From Limnohabitans curvus (GTDB lineage: Bacteria; Pseudomonadota; Gammaproteobacteria; Burkholderiales; Burkholderiaceae_C), in the NCBI RefSeq assembly GCF_003063475.1, contig NZ_NESP01000001.1, positions 2,356,001 to 2,420,000 on the forward strand: a stretch of 64,000 nucleotides of DNA. Direction: 5' to 3'. The position numbers were made by a program, and so were the translations under genes. The notes under the pieces were generated by a model that saw only the letters and a program-made list of their open reading frames with translations, was not told the origin of the DNA and did no database searches. The first letter of the stretch is position 1; every line of letters begins with the position of its first letter. Shown here one piece after another: positions 1 through 7,308 of this stretch.

Positions 1-1686
1 CCCAATGTGGATGTGAAGTTGTTTGACACACCTGAAGCCAAATACAGCACGCTTGAGCGCATGGTGCGCGACCGCCTTCTGCAAGTGGCGGCGAGCAAAT
101 TGCGTTTGGGTGCCAGCGATGCGCGTTTAGCCGCAGAGTTGCAACAAAACCCAACCATTGCAGCTTTGCGCCGCGCCGATGGCACGTTGGACATGGAGCG
201 CTATCGTCAGTTGCTGGCCACGCAAGGCATGTCACCAGAGTCGTTTGAGGCGCAAGTGCGTGGCGACTTGGCCTCGCGTCAAGTGATGTCAGGTGTAGGC
301 GTGACCAGCTTTAGCGCTAACGCCTTGGCCGATGTGACCTTGAATGCTTTTTATGAGCAACGCCAAGTGCAGGTGGCAAAGTTTGTGCCTGCTGACTTTG
401 TGTCTCAAATCAAACCCAGTGATGAAGATCTGGAGACCTACTACAAAGCCAATGCCGACAAGTTTCAGTCCGCTGAACGTGCAGACATTGAATATGTGGT
501 TTTAGATTTGGCTGCAGTGCAAAAAGGCATTGTGGTGCCAGAGGCTGAACTCAAGTCGTACTACGAACAAAACGCAGCCCGCTTGGCTGGCTTGGAAGAG
601 CGTCGTGCGAGCCACATCTTGATCAATGCCGACAAAGGTGCCTCTGCGGCTGAGCGTGATGCTGCTCGTGTCAAGGCCCAAAGCTTATTAGCTGAGGTGC
701 AAAAGTCGCCCAATCAGTTTGCTGAGTTGGCGCGTAAAAACTCGCAAGACACAGGCTCTGCTGCCAAAGGTGGTGACCTCGATTTCTTTGGCCGTGGTGC
801 CATGGTCAAGCCTTTCGAAGAGGCGGCTTTCGCCCTGAAAAAGGGCGAGACCAGCGGTGTGGTGGAAACCGAATTTGGTTTTCACATCATCCGTCTGACT
901 GACATCAAACTGCCTGAGCAAAAAAGCTTTGAGTCGCAACGCGCCAAGCTGGAGCAAGAAGTGCGTGGCCAACTGGCGCAGCGCAAATTTGCTGAGGCTG
1001 CTGAGCAGTTCACCAACATCGTGTACGAACAGTCTGATAGCCTGAAGCCCGTGGCTGAGCGCTTGAAGTTGGACGTGCAACATGCCAGCAACTTGGGACG
1101 TGAAGTGGTGGCGGGCATGACCGCAGCCAATAACCCTAAGCTGTTGGCTGCTGTGTTCTCACCAGATTCGATTGAGAAAAAGCGCAACACCGAAGCCGTG
1201 GAGTTGGCGCCCAATGTCTTGGCTGCAGCCCGCATCACCAGCTACAGTCCCGCGCGCACCTTGCCTTTGGATGAAGTCAAAGCCCGCGTCCGCGAACAAG
1301 TGGTGGCGCAACTTGCCGGTGAACGCGCACGCTCAGAAGGTGCAGCCAAGTTGACCGAGTGGAAGGCCAGCCCAGACGCTGCCAAATTGCCAGCTGCCAT
1401 CGTGGTGTCGCGCGAATCCAAGCAAGCACAACCTTCGGCTCTGGTCGAAGCCGCTTTGCGTGCCAGTACCCAAACGCTGCCAGCGTGGGTGGGCGTTGAT
1501 TTAGGCGTCAGTGGTTATGCCGTGGTAAAGGTTGAAAAAGTGTTGCCACGCGATGCAGCTAATTCACAAAGTTTGGCTCGTGAGCGTGAGCAGTACGCCC
1601 AATGGTGGGCTTCCGCCGAGGGCTTGGCTTATTACAAGCTATTAAAAGAAAAATTTAAGGCGGAAATCAAAGTAGCTCGGTTATAA
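1..1686 (+). CDS. ppiD: PpiD/SurA-type periplasmic peptidyl-prolyl isomerase (5' end outside window)
   Basis: Periplasmic folding chaperone that helps outer-membrane and secreted proteins fold. The frame is open from the first base, so the 561 visible residues lack the native N-terminus, including the membrane anchor expected for PpiD (E. coli PpiD is about 620 residues). A SurA_N-like helical segment (residues about 1-130) is followed by a parvulin PPIase domain at about residues 195-300, recognisable from RASHILI, a GGDLDFFGRG stretch and GFHIIRLTD. A long helical C-terminal part follows, as in PpiD. The stop codon overlaps the probable -10 box of the following tRNA gene. SurA is shorter and has two parvulin domains, so PpiD is the better match. 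Confidence 0.88.
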   Translation, partial: PNVDVKLFDTPEAKYSTLERMVRDRLLQVAASKLRLGASDARLAAELQQNPTIAALRRADGTLDMERYRQLLATQGMSPESFEAQVRGDLASRQVMSGVGVTSFSANALADVTLNAFYEQRQVQVAKFVPADFVSQIKPSDEDLETYYKANADKFQSAERADIEYVVLDLAAVQKGIVVPEAELKSYYEQNAARLAGLEERRASHILINADKGASAAERDAARVKAQSLLAEVQKSPNQFAELARKNSQDTGSAAKGGDLDFFGRGAMVKPFEEAAFALKKGETSGVVETEFGFHIIRLTDIKLPEQKSFESQRAKLEQEVRGQLAQRKFAEAAEQFTNIVYEQSDSLKPVAERLKLDVQHASNLGREVVAGMTAANNPKLLAAVFSPDSIEKKRNTEAVELAPNVLAAARITSYSPARTLPLDEVKARVREQVVAQLAGERARSEGAAKLTEWKASPDAAKLPAAIVVSRESKQAQPSALVEAALRASTQTLPAWVGVDLGVSGYAVVKVEKVLPRDAANSQSLAREREQYAQWWASAEGLAYYKLLKEKFKAEIKVARL

Positions 1687-1687
1687 T
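1682..1687 (+). promoter_or_regulatory. -10 box of the tRNA-His promoter
   Basis: TATAAT sits 12 bases before the tRNA and overlaps the ppiD stop codon. No good -35 box is seen at standard spacing, so only the -10 is called. Confidence 0.5.
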
Positions 1688-1699
1688 CTTTGCTTCTAC

Positions 1700-1776
1700 G
1701 GTGGCTGTAGCTCAGTTGGTAGAGTCCAGGATTGTGATTCCTGTTGTCGTGGGTTCGAGCCCCATCAGCCACCCCA
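1700..1776 (+). tRNA. tRNA-His (GTG anticodon)
   Basis: The cloverleaf can be folded by eye. The acceptor stem is GTGGCTG (1701-1707) with CAGCCAC (1766-1772), preceded by the histidine-specific G-1 at 1700 facing C73. The anticodon loop TTGTGAT has GTG at 1734-1736 on a CAGGA/TCCTG stem. The T arm contains GGTTCGAGCCC and the 3' CCA is encoded (1774-1776). The extra 5' G is the identity element recognised by histidyl-tRNA synthetase. Confidence 0.97.
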
Positions 1777-1842
1777 GCATTTACTCCCGCAGTTTTATGT
1801 GCCGTCCAAGTTAGTTTGGGTGCATGTTGAGGGTTCAGATTC

Positions 1843-1876
1843 AAGCCTCTAAGTGTCATGCTTAGAGGCTTTTTTC
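1843..1876 (+). terminator. Rho-independent terminator after tRNA-His
   Basis: A perfect 11-bp inverted repeat, AAGCCTCTAAG and CTTAGAGGCTT, has a 7-nt loop and is followed by a T run. It lies about 65 bp after the tRNA and probably ends that transcript. Confidence 0.8.
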
Positions 1877-2118
1877 TTGTCTGAGTTGAACGGATGTCTT
1901 AAAGCTTGTACGCATCCCATACGGATCAATGACGACTGGGTCTGCTCTGAAGAGATTCGTTGGGCTCTTGTGTAATCTGCACCAACGCTCCCTTGCGCAT
2001 CTTTGTTGTAGGAAATACCCAATCCATAAATCGTGTGTGTACAGCTTGTCGTGGTTGTCGTTTGCAACACGCTTCGTCGAGCTGTTGTTATATCAGTTAA
2101 ATATGTAACATTGCCAAG
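1877..2118. other. Gene-free gap
   Basis: No convincing gene is seen between the tRNA terminator and the small winged-helix gene. The minus-strand reading frame here has no recognisable domain and runs over the neighbouring start, so it is treated as spurious. Just before the next gene, TGTTATAT (2086-2093) and ATATGTAACA (2101-2110) form an imperfect inverted repeat that could be an operator. Confidence 0.4.
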
Positions 2119-2463
2119 ATGAAATCTACCTACCTTCGCTTCTTGCAACTCCTCCATGTTGTGGATGGCAATTCCACATCGCTTGTGGATATTGATGAGA
2201 CAGCGAAACAGTTACTGAATGTGATTGCACGTCATCATGCACAAGGCAAGGCGCTGACGGTGACTGAAGCGATGGCTTTGAGTTCAGTCGCAAGCCCTGC
2301 GACTATCCATCGCAAGCTGGATGATTTGCGTGAAGTTGGATTGATTGAACAAATCTTTGAAGGCAAAAATCGCAGAACAAAGTATCTCGTGCCAACACAA
2401 GCTGCCGACAAATACTTCTCAAACCTCGGTGACGTGATCAAGCAGACATTCGCATCTGAGTAA
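2119..2463 (+). CDS. Small winged-helix (MarR-like) DNA-binding protein
   Basis: This 114-residue protein has a predicted winged-helix core: a helical pair around ALTVTEAMALSSVASPATIHRKLDDLREVGLIE (recognition helix near residues 55-75) followed by a wing with charged residues (EGKNRRTKYLVPT). This is the pattern of small MarR-like single-domain regulators. No ligand-binding domain is present. It stands alone between tRNA-His and a convergent LysR gene, so its target is unknown. An imperfect inverted repeat just upstream would suit autoregulation, which is inference. The ribosome-binding site is weak. Confidence 0.6.
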   Translation: MKSTYLRFLQLLHVVDGNSTSLVDIDETAKQLLNVIARHHAQGKALTVTEAMALSSVASPATIHRKLDDLREVGLIEQIFEGKNRRTKYLVPTQAADKYFSNLGDVIKQTFASE

Positions 2464-2576
2464 ATCTTTCTTGGCATGACGCCACCTATTGAATGCGTCA
2501 CTGCCAATTTCTGATCACAGGCCGAGCCAATACACGGCTTTCCCTCTCCAAGGGAGGAGGGGGTGACGTTACGCCT

Positions 2577-3479
2577 TCACATGTTTTTCCAAGTTGGCTC
2601 AGAAAACTCGGTGACTAAGAAATCTAAGAACACGCGTACTTTAGGCATTCTGTGCCGCCCAGGGGGGTAAACCGCAGAGAGTAGAACGGGCTTTGGCACG
2701 TGGAACTTCGTGAGGATAGGCACTACCCATCCACGGCGAACGGCATGCTCGACTTGCATGTTCGCCACCCGTGCAATGCCTCCGCCAGCCATGATGATGC
2801 GCAAGGCTGTTTCTGCGTTGTCCGCCGTGATTCGTCCATTCACCTCGACCTCCGTTTCATGGCCGTTGACAAGAAACGGCCACTTCGACGGCTGCTGTTG
2901 CTTATTGCCCAAGACGATGCAGTCGTGCGCGGCGAGGTCCGAAGGGACTTGAGGAATTCCCCGACGTTCGAGATATTCGGTGGAGGAATAAATCATCCTT
3001 TCAAATTCTGAAAATTTGCGCGTGATGATGCCCTGGTCGCCAATGATTCCCGAGCGAATTCCCACATCCGCGTTCTCTGCCAGCAAATCAACGACTTTGT
3101 CGGTCACGGCCAACTCCACCTGTACATCGGGATACATCGCCATGAATTTTGGCAAGTGCAATGCCAGCACGTTGTAGGCAAATCCTGTGACGCAGTTCAC
3201 GCGCAGCTTGCCCCTGGGGTTGCTGCCTGCTTGAGAGACTTCGGATTCCGCATCTTCAATGATTTGAAGAATATCTCTGGCACGCAGATAGAAGGTTTCG
3301 CCCTCGGCTGTCATGGATAGGCGACGTGTGGTTCGGTGAAGCAGTCGAACCCCCAATCTGTCTTCTAGCCTTGTGATGAGTTTGGACATCGCGGATGGGG
3401 TCAGTCCTAAATCGACAGCAGAGGCAGAGAAGTTTCCCCTTTCCACAACTTTGACAAACGCAAGAAACTCATGGCTCAT
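2577..3479 (-). CDS. LysR-family transcriptional regulator
   Basis: The 300-residue protein has standard LTTR architecture. The N-terminal winged helix begins SHEFLAFVKVVERGNFSASA, with the conserved TPSAMSKLITRLEDRLGVRLLHRTTR segment. A periplasmic-binding-like effector domain follows from about residue 90. It is transcribed divergently from the TRAP solute-binding gene, the usual layout for a LysR protein controlling its neighbour. The effector is probably the acid carried by that transporter or a product of it. The exact ligand cannot be read from sequence. Confidence 0.9.
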   Translation of the reverse strand: MSHEFLAFVKVVERGNFSASAVDLGLTPSAMSKLITRLEDRLGVRLLHRTTRRLSMTAEGETFYLRARDILQIIEDAESEVSQAGSNPRGKLRVNCVTGFAYNVLALHLPKFMAMYPDVQVELAVTDKVVDLLAENADVGIRSGIIGDQGIITRKFSEFERMIYSSTEYLERRGIPQVPSDLAAHDCIVLGNKQQQPSKWPFLVNGHETEVEVNGRITADNAETALRIIMAGGGIARVANMQVEHAVRRGWVVPILTKFHVPKPVLLSAVYPPGRHRMPKVRVFLDFLVTEFSEPTWKNM

Positions 3480-3509
3480 ATGTGAATTATTTTCATAAAT
3501 ATTGTTAAG

Positions 3510-3524
3510 GATAAGGTATTTATC
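3510..3524. promoter_or_regulatory. Candidate LysR operator (T-N11-A type palindrome)
   Basis: GATAAGGTATTTATC is a 15-bp interrupted palindrome (GATAA, 5-nt spacer, TTATC) containing the T-N11-A arrangement typical of LysR sites. It lies between the divergent LysR and TRAP genes, 30 bp from the LysR start. Binding is inferred. Confidence 0.5.
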
Positions 3525-3632
3525 TCATTTTTTTCGAGTGATACGATGAATTCAATCGCTGGTGATCGCTGGTCCATCGCCGTGATGAGAAAGCGTAAAA
3601 ACCGCTGTTTAACTAAAAAACTGGAGACAAAA

Positions 3633-4646
3633 ATGAAACGACTGGTTCTCAAAACCCTCATTACCGCAATGGCTGTAACGGCCTGGGGCATAAGTTTTGC
3701 TCAAGATGTGAAAGAGCGAACCATCAAAATTGCCTTTAGTCAAAGTGACAGCCATCCCCAAGGTTTGGGAGCCCAAAAGTTTGCCGATTTGGTGGCAAGC
3801 AAAAGTGGTGGCAAGTTAAAGGTGAACTTGTTCAGCAGCGGCAAGTTGGGCGGAGACCTTCAGGTGATCTCATCACTGCAAGGTGGTACGGTTGAAATGT
3901 TGATCACCACACCGGGTTTGTTGGCTGGCATGGTGAAAGATTTCGAAGCGGTTGATTTGCCATTCATGTTCCAAAGCCCAGAAGAGGCGTTGGCTGTGTT
4001 GGACGGACCTTTTGGCAAAAAGCTGTACAGCAAGATCCCTGAAAAGGGTCTGATTGGCATGGCGTATTGGGACTTCGGTTTTCGAAACGTGACCAATAGC
4101 AAGCGACCCATCACAAAGATGGAAGACCTGAGCGGTTTGAAGTTGCGTGTTGTGCCCGCTGCGATGTATGTGGATCTATTCAAAGGCTTGGGTGCAAACG
4201 CTTCGCCATTGCCATGGCCAGAGCTGTACGGTGCGTTGGAGCAAAAGGCGTTTGATGGTCAAGAAAACCCTGCTTCTGCCATTGCAGCCGCGAAGTTTTT
4301 TGAGGTTCAAAGTTATTTGTCTTTGACCAAGCACACTTACAACGCGCAAGCTGTCTTAGCCAGTAAGCGGTTCTGGGATCAGTTGTCATCCGCTGAGCAG
4401 AAAATTTTGCAAGATGCCATGAGTGAAGCCACACCGTATCAACGCCAAGTTTCTAGAGCATATGACGAGTCATCCTTAGATGTGCTGAGAAAAGAAGGCA
4501 TGAAGGTCAATGACATCAGCCCAAGTGAGCGCAACCGCATGCGTGTGGCTTTGAAGGATGTCATTGAAAAGCACAGCGCACCTATTCGCGCAACCGTAGA
4601 TGACTTGAATGTGGAGCTCGCCAAGTACCGCGCAGCTGCCAAATAA
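3633..4646 (+). CDS. TRAP transporter solute-binding protein (DctP family)
   Basis: Periplasmic receptor of a tripartite ATP-independent transporter. The start at 3633 follows a good ribosome site (GGAG) and opens a signal peptide (MKRLVLKTLITAMAVTAWG, cleavage near SFAQ). An in-frame upstream start at 3546 would bury the signal peptide and is rejected. The mature part shows the DctP pattern, including the conserved arginine of LKLRVVPA that usually pairs with the ligand carboxylate, and DGQENP. Its DctQ/DctM membrane partners are not adjacent, so it either borrows a permease encoded elsewhere or works with a distant pair. It is followed by the dehydroquinase paralogue, probably in one transcript. 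Confidence 0.9.
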   Translation: MKRLVLKTLITAMAVTAWGISFAQDVKERTIKIAFSQSDSHPQGLGAQKFADLVASKSGGKLKVNLFSSGKLGGDLQVISSLQGGTVEMLITTPGLLAGMVKDFEAVDLPFMFQSPEEALAVLDGPFGKKLYSKIPEKGLIGMAYWDFGFRNVTNSKRPITKMEDLSGLKLRVVPAAMYVDLFKGLGANASPLPWPELYGALEQKAFDGQENPASAIAAAKFFEVQSYLSLTKHTYNAQAVLASKRFWDQLSSAEQKILQDAMSEATPYQRQVSRAYDESSLDVLRKEGMKVNDISPSERNRMRVALKDVIEKHSAPIRATVDDLNVELAKYRAAAK

Positions 4647-4682
4647 CCCCGGATCATTTAACGGAAAGAGACAGAGATAGCC

Positions 4683-5132
4683 ATGACTGCAAAAAAGATC
4701 TTTATCCTCAACGGCCCCAACCTGAATAGGTTGGGCACACGTGAGCCGCACATCTACGGAAAAGAAACGCTCGTCGATCTTGAGAAACGTTGCCGCGTCA
4801 AAGCAAAAGCCTTAGGGCTTGAGCTTGAATTCAGACAAACCAACTTTGAGGGCGTCTTGGTCGAGAGTGTTCATGATGCGATTGACCACGCCCACGGCAT
4901 CATCATCAATCCCGCAGGCTTGACGTTCACATCTGTGCCGATCATGGATTCTTTGAAGATGTTTGACGGCCCCAAGGTTGAGTTGCACATCAGCAATGTG
5001 CACACCCGCGAGGCCGTCTATCACAACTCTTTGATGTCCAAGGTGGTGACTGCGGTCATGGCTGGCTTTGGCACCTCAGGGTATCTGCTGGCATTGGACT
5101 GGATGGCCGAGCGTTTGTCCGTCGAGAAATAA
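4683..5132 (+). CDS. Type II 3-dehydroquinate dehydratase-like protein with altered active site
   Basis: The length (149 residues) and fold pattern are those of the type II dehydroquinase family: GPNLNRLGTREP near the N-terminus, NPAGLTFTSV mid-chain and ELHISNVHTRE, then SGYLLALDW. Compared with the M. tuberculosis enzyme, R20, Y25, N76, D89, E100 and H102 match catalytic or binding positions. The active-site histidine (H81 there) is F82 here, and the substrate-contacting arginine (R112) is Y113. It lies in an apparent LysR-TRAP catabolic cluster rather than with shikimate genes. The true substrate may therefore differ from dehydroquinate, or activity may be low. Confidence 0.85.
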   Translation: MTAKKIFILNGPNLNRLGTREPHIYGKETLVDLEKRCRVKAKALGLELEFRQTNFEGVLVESVHDAIDHAHGIIINPAGLTFTSVPIMDSLKMFDGPKVELHISNVHTREAVYHNSLMSKVVTAVMAGFGTSGYLLALDWMAERLSVEK

Positions 5133-5147
5133 GCGAAAGATCAAGCC

Positions 5148-5432
5148 ATGCACTTTGTTATGTATTGCCTTGACGTGCCCGGCAGCGCTGAAATTCGCGC
5201 CAAGCACGTGGAGGCACATAAGGCTTATTTATCTGCAGCCCCATTCAAAATTCTTGTGTCGGGACCTTTGCTTGAGGACGATAACGAAACCATCAACGGA
5301 AGTTGCTTTTTGATTGAGGCGGTAGACAAAGCGCAGCTGGTGAACTTCAATCAAAACGACCCCTTCATGAAAGCTGGGGTTTGGCAACAGGTTGAAATTC
5401 GTCATTTCGCCAAATGGCGGGACAACAGATGA
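5148..5432 (+). CDS. YciI-family protein
   Basis: This 94-residue single-domain protein has the YCII pattern: an opening strand MHFVMYCLDV, a conserved histidine near AKHVEAHKAYL, then ILVSGPLLEDD and DPFMKAGVWQQVEIRHF. YciI proteins are small dimeric alpha/beta barrels. Some act as dehydrochlorinases or in ring cleavage pathways, but most have no known reaction. It starts 15 bp after the dehydroquinase-like gene and is probably the last gene of that operon, suggesting a shared catabolic substrate. The function is unassigned. Confidence 0.8.
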   Translation: MHFVMYCLDVPGSAEIRAKHVEAHKAYLSAAPFKILVSGPLLEDDNETINGSCFLIEAVDKAQLVNFNQNDPFMKAGVWQQVEIRHFAKWRDNR

Positions 5433-5458
5433 ATCAGTAGAGGCGAGCCCAAGGACTT

Positions 5459-6043
5459 TCAGTCAAGCACAGACACAAAGGCCGCTGGTTCAGACCGTGT
5501 TCTTTGGGGTTTGTACGCTGTGACGTGACCAAAGGCCAAATAGCAAACGCATTCTTCGTCGATGTGTAGCTTGAACAATTCGCGAATGCTCGACGCATTC
5601 ATGGATTGCCCGCTGGTAATGCCGCTGCCGATCGCGAGTGTTTGCGCCATCAGCAACATGTTTTGAATCGCACACCCCAAAGAAACCAAGCGTTCATGTG
5701 TAGGCACTTGAGGTTCGGAGGGAACATGGCTAAGCACGGCCAATACCAAGCACGGCGCACGAAATGCTTTGTCATATGCGGTGTTCAGTTCTGCTTGGCT
5801 GGCCTTGGCGTCTCGCGCCTGCAATGCTTGTACAAATGCTTGACCCAAGGCCTCACGCTTTTCTTGCGGTATCACGATGAATCGCCAAGGGCGAATGCGA
5901 CCGTGGTCAGGCGCTTGTGCGGCGGCACTGAACATCAAATTCAGTGCATCGGCATTCGGCCCTGGCGCTTCAAGCCGCTTGGGCGCGACATGGCTTCTGG
6001 CACGCATGTGCGCCAGAAGCAACTCAGCCGCGTCCGTGCGCAT
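5459..6043 (-). CDS. Nitroreductase-family FMN oxidoreductase (YdjA-like)
   Basis: The protein is about 194 residues. It has the compact nitroreductase fold of the YdjA type: the N-terminal AAQAPDHGRIRPWRF segment contacts FMN in this family, and the C-terminal LAFGHV segment is typical. Members reduce nitro groups, quinones or enones using NAD(P)H. The ATG at 6043 lies 2 bp beyond the cyanase stop. A TTG at 6049 would overlap it. It is the last gene of the nitrate/cyanate operon, so expression should follow nitrogen supply. Its substrate there is unknown. Confidence 0.8.
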   Translation of the reverse strand: MRTDAAELLLAHMRARSHVAPKRLEAPGPNADALNLMFSAAAQAPDHGRIRPWRFIVIPQEKREALGQAFVQALQARDAKASQAELNTAYDKAFRAPCLVLAVLSHVPSEPQVPTHERLVSLGCAIQNMLLMAQTLAIGSGITSGQSMNASSIRELFKLHIDEECVCYLAFGHVTAYKPQRTRSEPAAFVSVLD

Positions 6044-6045
6044 GG

Positions 6046-6495
6046 TCAATATTGTTTATAGGGCAAGAACTTGCCAGAGAGCACCACATTCACACGGTCA
6101 CCTTTGGGGTCAGATTGACGCACGATGTCCATGGAAAAATCAATCGCGCTCATGATGCCGTCGCCAAATTCTTCGTGAATCAATTCTTTGATGGTGGTGC
6201 CGTACACGCTGACAATTTCGTACCAGCGGTAAATCAACGGGTCAGTGGGCACAGGCGTGGGCAACGAACCTTTGTAAGGCACCACTTGCAGCCACTTTTG
6301 TTCTTCTACATTGAGACCGAAAATTTTGCCAACGATTTTGGCTTGGCTGGCATCCAAGGTCATTTGGCCAAGGCAGGCGGCAGTGGTCCATTCTTTGGAA
6401 AGCCCCACTTTTTTAGCCACGTCTTCCCATTTGATGCCTTTAGACACTTTGGTACTGATGATTTTCTCTGTCACGTCGAGGCGGTTCATGTGCAT
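6046..6495 (-). CDS. cynS: Cyanate hydratase (cyanase)
   Basis: Converts cyanate and bicarbonate to ammonia and CO2. The 149 residues match the cyanase length (E. coli 156). An N-terminal helical bundle resembles a DNA-binding fold (VAKKVGLSKEWTTAACLGQM). The C-terminal catalytic domain starts at DPLIYRWYEIVSVYG, containing the conserved Arg and Glu, and the catalytic serine lies near the IDFSMDI segment. No carbonic anhydrase gene is next to it, unlike the E. coli cyn operon. Its place inside the nitrate operon, 21 bp after cobA, suggests cyanate serves as another nitrogen source under the same control. Confidence 0.95.
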   Translation of the reverse strand: MHMNRLDVTEKIISTKVSKGIKWEDVAKKVGLSKEWTTAACLGQMTLDASQAKIVGKIFGLNVEEQKWLQVVPYKGSLPTPVPTDPLIYRWYEIVSVYGTTIKELIHEEFGDGIMSAIDFSMDIVRQSDPKGDRVNVVLSGKFLPYKQY

Positions 6496-6516
6496 TCCTA
6501 GGTTGGTTGAAAAGGT

Positions 6517-7308
6517 TTAGCCCGCAGCGACAAGGCGCTGGTTGCTCTGTTCGAGTTGTAAGAGACCAAGAATGACATCGCCCACCACGATGACGGAGGG
6601 GCTGGCCATTTGGTTTTGCACCACCGTGTTGTGTAGCTCATCCAGCGTGCACACCACATGGCGTTGTGTGGGAAGACTCACGTGTTGAATCACAGCGACG
6701 GGTGTGTGGGGGCTTAATCCGTGCAGCAGCGCTTCTTGCAGTTGCGCTGCACCGTGCATCCCCATGTAGATGACCAAGGTGAGCTTGGCTTGCGCTGCCG
6801 TGCGTGACAACCCGGTCCAATCCACCGTGTCGGTGGCACCTTGTTTGGCGTGGCCAGTGATGAACAACACACCATGCGCATGTGTGCGGTGTGTCAATGG
6901 CACGCCCAACGATGTCACACCTGCTAAACCTGCGGTGATGCCGTTGATGACGGTGACCTTCACACCTTGCGCGCGCAAGTGTTCGACTTCTTCACCGCCA
7001 CGTCCAAAGATGAAAGGGTCGCCGCCTTTGAGTCGCACCACGTTTTCCCCGCCCAAGGCTTCTTGCAGCATCAGCTTTTCAATGAAGGCTTGTGGGGTTG
7101 ATTTGCAACCGCCCCGTTTTCCGACATAGATGATGCGTGCGGTGCTAGATGCGTAGGCCACGATGGCGTCGCTCACCAAATCATCGACCAATAAGACGGT
7201 GGCTGCTTCAATGGCCTTCACCGCTTTGAGCGTTAGCAGTTCAGGGTCGCCTGGGCCTGCGCCCACAAGTGTGACGTGCGCCTGTGTGTGCGTATCGTTG
7301 TGTGTCAT
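6517..7308 (-). CDS. cobA: Uroporphyrinogen-III C-methyltransferase (SUMT)
   Basis: Adds two methyl groups to uroporphyrinogen III to make precorrin-2, the siroheme precursor needed by nitrite reductase NirB. The 263-residue tetrapyrrole methylase fold shows the VTLVGAGPGDPELLT start, VVRLKGGDPFIFGRGGEE and the PVAVIQHVS region. The start at 7308 is chosen because it opens directly before the conserved N-terminus and overlaps the nasA stop by 4 nt. The longer frame to 7590 runs into nasA and has no family similarity. Its operon position explains its role as a cofactor supplier. Confidence 0.93.
   Translation of the reverse strand: MTHNDTHTQAHVTLVGAGPGDPELLTLKAVKAIEAATVLLVDDLVSDAIVAYASSTARIIYVGKRGGCKSTPQAFIEKLMLQEALGGENVVRLKGGDPFIFGRGGEEVEHLRAQGVKVTVINGITAGLAGVTSLGVPLTHRTHAHGVLFITGHAKQGATDTVDWTGLSRTAAQAKLTLVIYMGMHGAAQLQEALLHGLSPHTPVAVIQHVSLPTQRHVVCTLDELHNTVVQNQMASPSVIVVGDVILGLLQLEQSNQRLVAAG

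Noticed and set aside
1849..2157. 102-residue minus-strand frame in the gap after tRNA-His
   Set aside because: Runs over the winged-helix start and the tRNA terminator, with no recognisable feature.
2527..2570. GC-rich inverted sequence between the winged-helix and LysR genes as a terminator
   Set aside because: Pairing is imperfect and there is no T run on either strand.
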